64,000 nt of DNA, taken from contig NZ_BMCX01000001.1 in assembly GCF_014635485.1 (NCBI RefSeq), positions 613,634 to 677,633 on the forward strand. Direction: 5' to 3'. The notes beneath the pieces are model-generated. The model saw only the letters and a program-made list of their open reading frames with translations. It made no database searches and was not told the origin of the DNA. Of the stretch, positions 62,123-64,000 are shown piece after piece. The DNA is from Corynebacterium pelargi (lineage in GTDB: Bacteria > Actinomycetota > Actinomycetes > Mycobacteriales > Mycobacteriaceae). Position 1 is the first letter of the stretch; every line of letters begins with the position of its first letter. A program made the translations under genes and the position numbers.

Positions 62123-63225
62123 GCTGCCGAGCGGCGTTTTTGCACGCGTTTGGCTTCATGACGTTGCCAGGATTGGCCGAACATCGGAGCTAGTGTGGCC
62201 TCGCCTGCAGGGCGGGTGGTTTTCGTGTTGCCGTTAGGAAAATGCCAGGTGGCGACGCGGTGCTCGTCCATGGAGTATTGCACTCGGCCTGAGGTTTTCT
62301 GGGTGTGATGGAAACGGCATAGGCACGCAAGGTTTCCGGGAGCGGTTTTTCCGCCTTCGTCGTAGTTGATCACGTGGTCGAGGTCGCATTGGTCAGCGGG
62401 GGTGGAGCATCCTGGGTAGCGGCAGGTGCCGTCGAGAAGCTGCACCGTGGTTCGGATCTCTGGAGTGGGTCGATATTGCTCGGTTTCAGCGGTGTGGTTG
62501 AGCGATCGTTGCTGGTCGGCTTGCAGCTCGCCGGCGAGCCCGCCTGAAATAATATGCTGCACTCCGGCCGGGTCGGCGAAGGTATTCAGCGTGATTGAGG
62601 TGAGCGTTTTGCTCTCGAGCAGTCGCACGAAACCATCGGCGCTTGACTCGTCATCAGCGCGTTCATGCTTGCGAATTCCCAGCTCAAGACGCTTCGCTTC
62701 AGCATCGCTCAGCGTCGCACTAAATCGCGTTAAACCGTTATGACACCGCGTGAAACGCGCCCTGCGCTTGGTGTCCAGGGGCTTCATCGCAGCTTCGGGG
62801 TCCAAGGTGGCAATAAAGGCGCGAAGATGTTTTGCCACCGTTTGCGCCTGCGGTAGCACCTCGTCGGCATGCTTCGGCGTGAAATATTCTGTCAAAAACG
62901 CATCTAATTCATCGGCCAGCTCCGGTTTCACGGCCATAACTTGCTTTTCGACGACCGCAAGCCTTTGAAAATTCACGTGATACCAGGCGCGTAAACAGGC
63001 CAAAAACTTAGGAAAACGGCGAAGCATTTCACCAATCCTTAGAGCTTGGCGAGCTTCACCACGGCTAATATTCATCGACGTGGCGACGTCGGCAAGCTGG
63101 GTGTGAAAGTCTGCATCATTGTTTGGCGGGTGCTGTACCCAAAACTCGATGGTTTGCCGGTTGATCTCGCGCTGGAAATCCGCGAAATCCCCGGCTTGCA
63201 TGTGAACGTAATTCCCCTGCTGCAT
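62119..63225 (-). CDS. DUF222 / 13E12-family HNH endonuclease-like protein
   Basis: 368 residues from an ATG with a GAGGGGGGA run upstream. The N-terminal helical DUF222 domain covers about 20-250. The C-terminal HNH motif is CRYPGCSTPADQCDLDHVINYDEGG then CRFHH. The family is abundant and multi-copy in Mycobacteriales; the function is unknown, though a nuclease is likely. It has one dispersed GCTTTTCGACG and one GCTTCTCGACG motif. Confidence 0.88.
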   Translation of the reverse strand: MQQGNYVHMQAGDFADFQREINRQTIEFWVQHPPNNDADFHTQLADVATSMNISRGEARQALRIGEMLRRFPKFLACLRAWYHVNFQRLAVVEKQVMAVKPELADELDAFLTEYFTPKHADEVLPQAQTVAKHLRAFIATLDPEAAMKPLDTKRRARFTRCHNGLTRFSATLSDAEAKRLELGIRKHERADDESSADGFVRLLESKTLTSITLNTFADPAGVQHIISGGLAGELQADQQRSLNHTAETEQYRPTPEIRTTVQLLDGTCRYPGCSTPADQCDLDHVINYDEGGKTAPGNLACLCRFHHTQKTSGRVQYSMDEHRVATWHFPNGNTKTTRPAGEATLAPMFGQSWQRHEAKRVQKRRSAA

Positions 63226-63321
63226 AGTGGTTCCCCCTCGATGACCACGAACATTGCCTTACAAAACCGAATACTAGAACAGCTATTCGATTCGCGCAAT
63301 AGCTACGGCAAAAAAGCGGTT

Positions 63322-63951
63322 TTACGCAGGCAAGAGGTGCGGGACGATGAGCAAGACGGGCACAGACCAAGCAACATGAAACATCGCACAAGCGACCACG
63401 TTGTCAAAGCGAGCGCGCAAGAAGGCCGCCAGCGCCCCCAATGCCGCCGCGGCGAGCATCAGCAAGATCATGCCTGAAGCACAAACGACCGCAATATAAG
63501 CGACCGTGGTGCCCAAGGCCGCTACAGAGCGAGGGAGCGCATCGAAAAGGGTGCCGCGGAAATAGAGCTCCTCTGCAATGCCGCCGACCGCAGCAATCAA
63601 AGCGAGCGTCCAAACACTCGGGCCACGCAATTGCGACAACAGACCCAGCACACGAGCTTCGAGCCAAGGGAGCGAAGGCACAATGAGCGCACCGACCAGC
63701 GTGATACACACCAACGCACACGCGGCGAGAACCGCAGGCCGCAGCGCTCGAGCAGAGAAATCTGAGCGTGAGATCCTCGCAGGCTTCACGGCAAAACCAA
63801 GCAACCACACACCCGCCATGCACAGCGCAGACACGTTAAAACGAAGCGAGTCAAAATCGCTATGCAAAGCCACACCGAGGAAAAACCCACCAGCGCAAAG
63901 CACCAGTGCGTGAATCAGGATCGAGGGTCGGAGATGGTGCTGTGGTGACAT
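63322..63951 (-). CDS. CPBP-family intramembrane protease (CAAX-like)
   Basis: 209 residues, about six hydrophobic segments. The ABI motif AEELYFRGTLFD gives EExxxR, and HVAW near the C-terminus supplies the later His. Proteins of this group are membrane metalloproteases; in bacteria they can give immunity to self-made bacteriocins, but this one has no bacteriocin gene beside it. ATG 63951; nothing else is seen to the right edge. Confidence 0.85.
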   Translation of the reverse strand: MSPQHHLRPSILIHALVLCAGGFFLGVALHSDFDSLRFNVSALCMAGVWLLGFAVKPARISRSDFSARALRPAVLAACALVCITLVGALIVPSLPWLEARVLGLLSQLRGPSVWTLALIAAVGGIAEELYFRGTLFDALPRSVAALGTTVAYIAVVCASGMILLMLAAAALGALAAFLRARFDNVVACAMFHVAWSVPVLLIVPHLLPA

Positions 63952-64000
63952 TGCTCTGCCTACTTTTTCTTTGTGCGGTACGGCCGCATTGAATCAGTGA

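Larger units (their letters stand above)
4208..62953. repeat. dispersed 11-base motif family GCTTNTCGACG, at least 30 copies
   Basis: Copies on the plus strand start at 12540, 16561, 20586, 34074, 39841, 42133, 46834, 48327, 52580, 55285, 58159, 59808, 60688, 62943. Reverse copies start at 4208, 12821, 18231, 24027, 26577, 28010, 29696, 33759, 41620, 44571, 44634, 51534, 52506, 56431, 57940, 62430. The variable base is G in 13, T in 8, A in 5 and C in 4. Copies lie in genes, in several reading frames, and between genes. Function unknown. Confidence 0.85.

Noticed and set aside
1-64000. CRISPR arrays, rRNA genes, prophage or insertion sequences
   Set aside because: No regularly spaced repeats, rRNA signatures, integrases or transposases were seen.

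Overview
The window looks like chromosomal DNA of a Corynebacterium (Actinobacteria). The DNA is GC-rich, roughly 60% by eye, starts are often GTG or TTG, and several genes look leaderless. The gene order is one I associate with C. glutamicum and relatives: glyS / ArsR regulator / zur; uppS-recO-era; ybeY-phoH-rsmE-dnaJ2-hrcA-hemW; fadD; malQ; aecD-brnQ-luciferase-like. No prophage, rRNA operon, CRISPR array or insertion sequence was seen. The species was not determined.

Layout. 1-1500: a truncated SbnA-like PLP enzyme, tRNA-Asn and a CAT-anticodon tRNA. 1.7-5.3 kb: SDR oxidoreductase, 14-helix MFS exporter, a YtxH-like protein and a neocarzinostatin-like lipoprotein. 5.3-9.4 kb: dnaG and a KAP-family NTPase. 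9.5-15.2 kb: aldo/keto reductase, glmS, a secreted RNase Sa-type ribonuclease, dgt, DUF218 protein. 15.4-20.5 kb: TPM-domain protein, NAD-binding protein, two hypotheticals, glyS. 20.7-22.8 kb: ArsR regulator, zur, and an MbfA-like iron/manganese exporter.

22.8-35.9 kb is a long minus-strand housekeeping block: uppS, recO, era, pdxY, a CNNM/CBS protein, ybeY, phoH, rsmE, dnaJ2, hrcA, hemW, a hypothetical, and fadD. Many junctions overlap by a few bases, which points to translational coupling. 36-42 kb holds malQ, two tiny membrane proteins, a type-B carboxylesterase coupled to a maltokinase-like kinase, and idi. 42-45.4 kb holds a PPE-like protein coupled to a DUF3558-like lipoprotein, and another lipoprotein. 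45.8-51.3 kb holds an ABC exporter and aecD-brnQ-LLM. 51.3-57 kb carries gabT, a nitrilase-family amidohydrolase, an APC permease and a BCCT carrier, suggesting amine/GABA use and solute uptake. 57.4-62.1 kb is a tightly coupled peptide/nickel-type ABC importer whose two ATPases are fused. The window ends with a DUF222/HNH protein and a CPBP membrane protease.

The most unusual signals are in the DNA rather than in any one gene. An 11-base motif, GCTTNTCGACG, occurs at least 30 times on both strands, in genes and between them, where about 0.15 would be expected. A second motif, TCAATGCGAGC, often extended into the palindrome GCGAGCGCTCGC, occurs at least 9 times and is enriched between genes. 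DnaG has also lost three of the four residues that normally hold its zinc ion.
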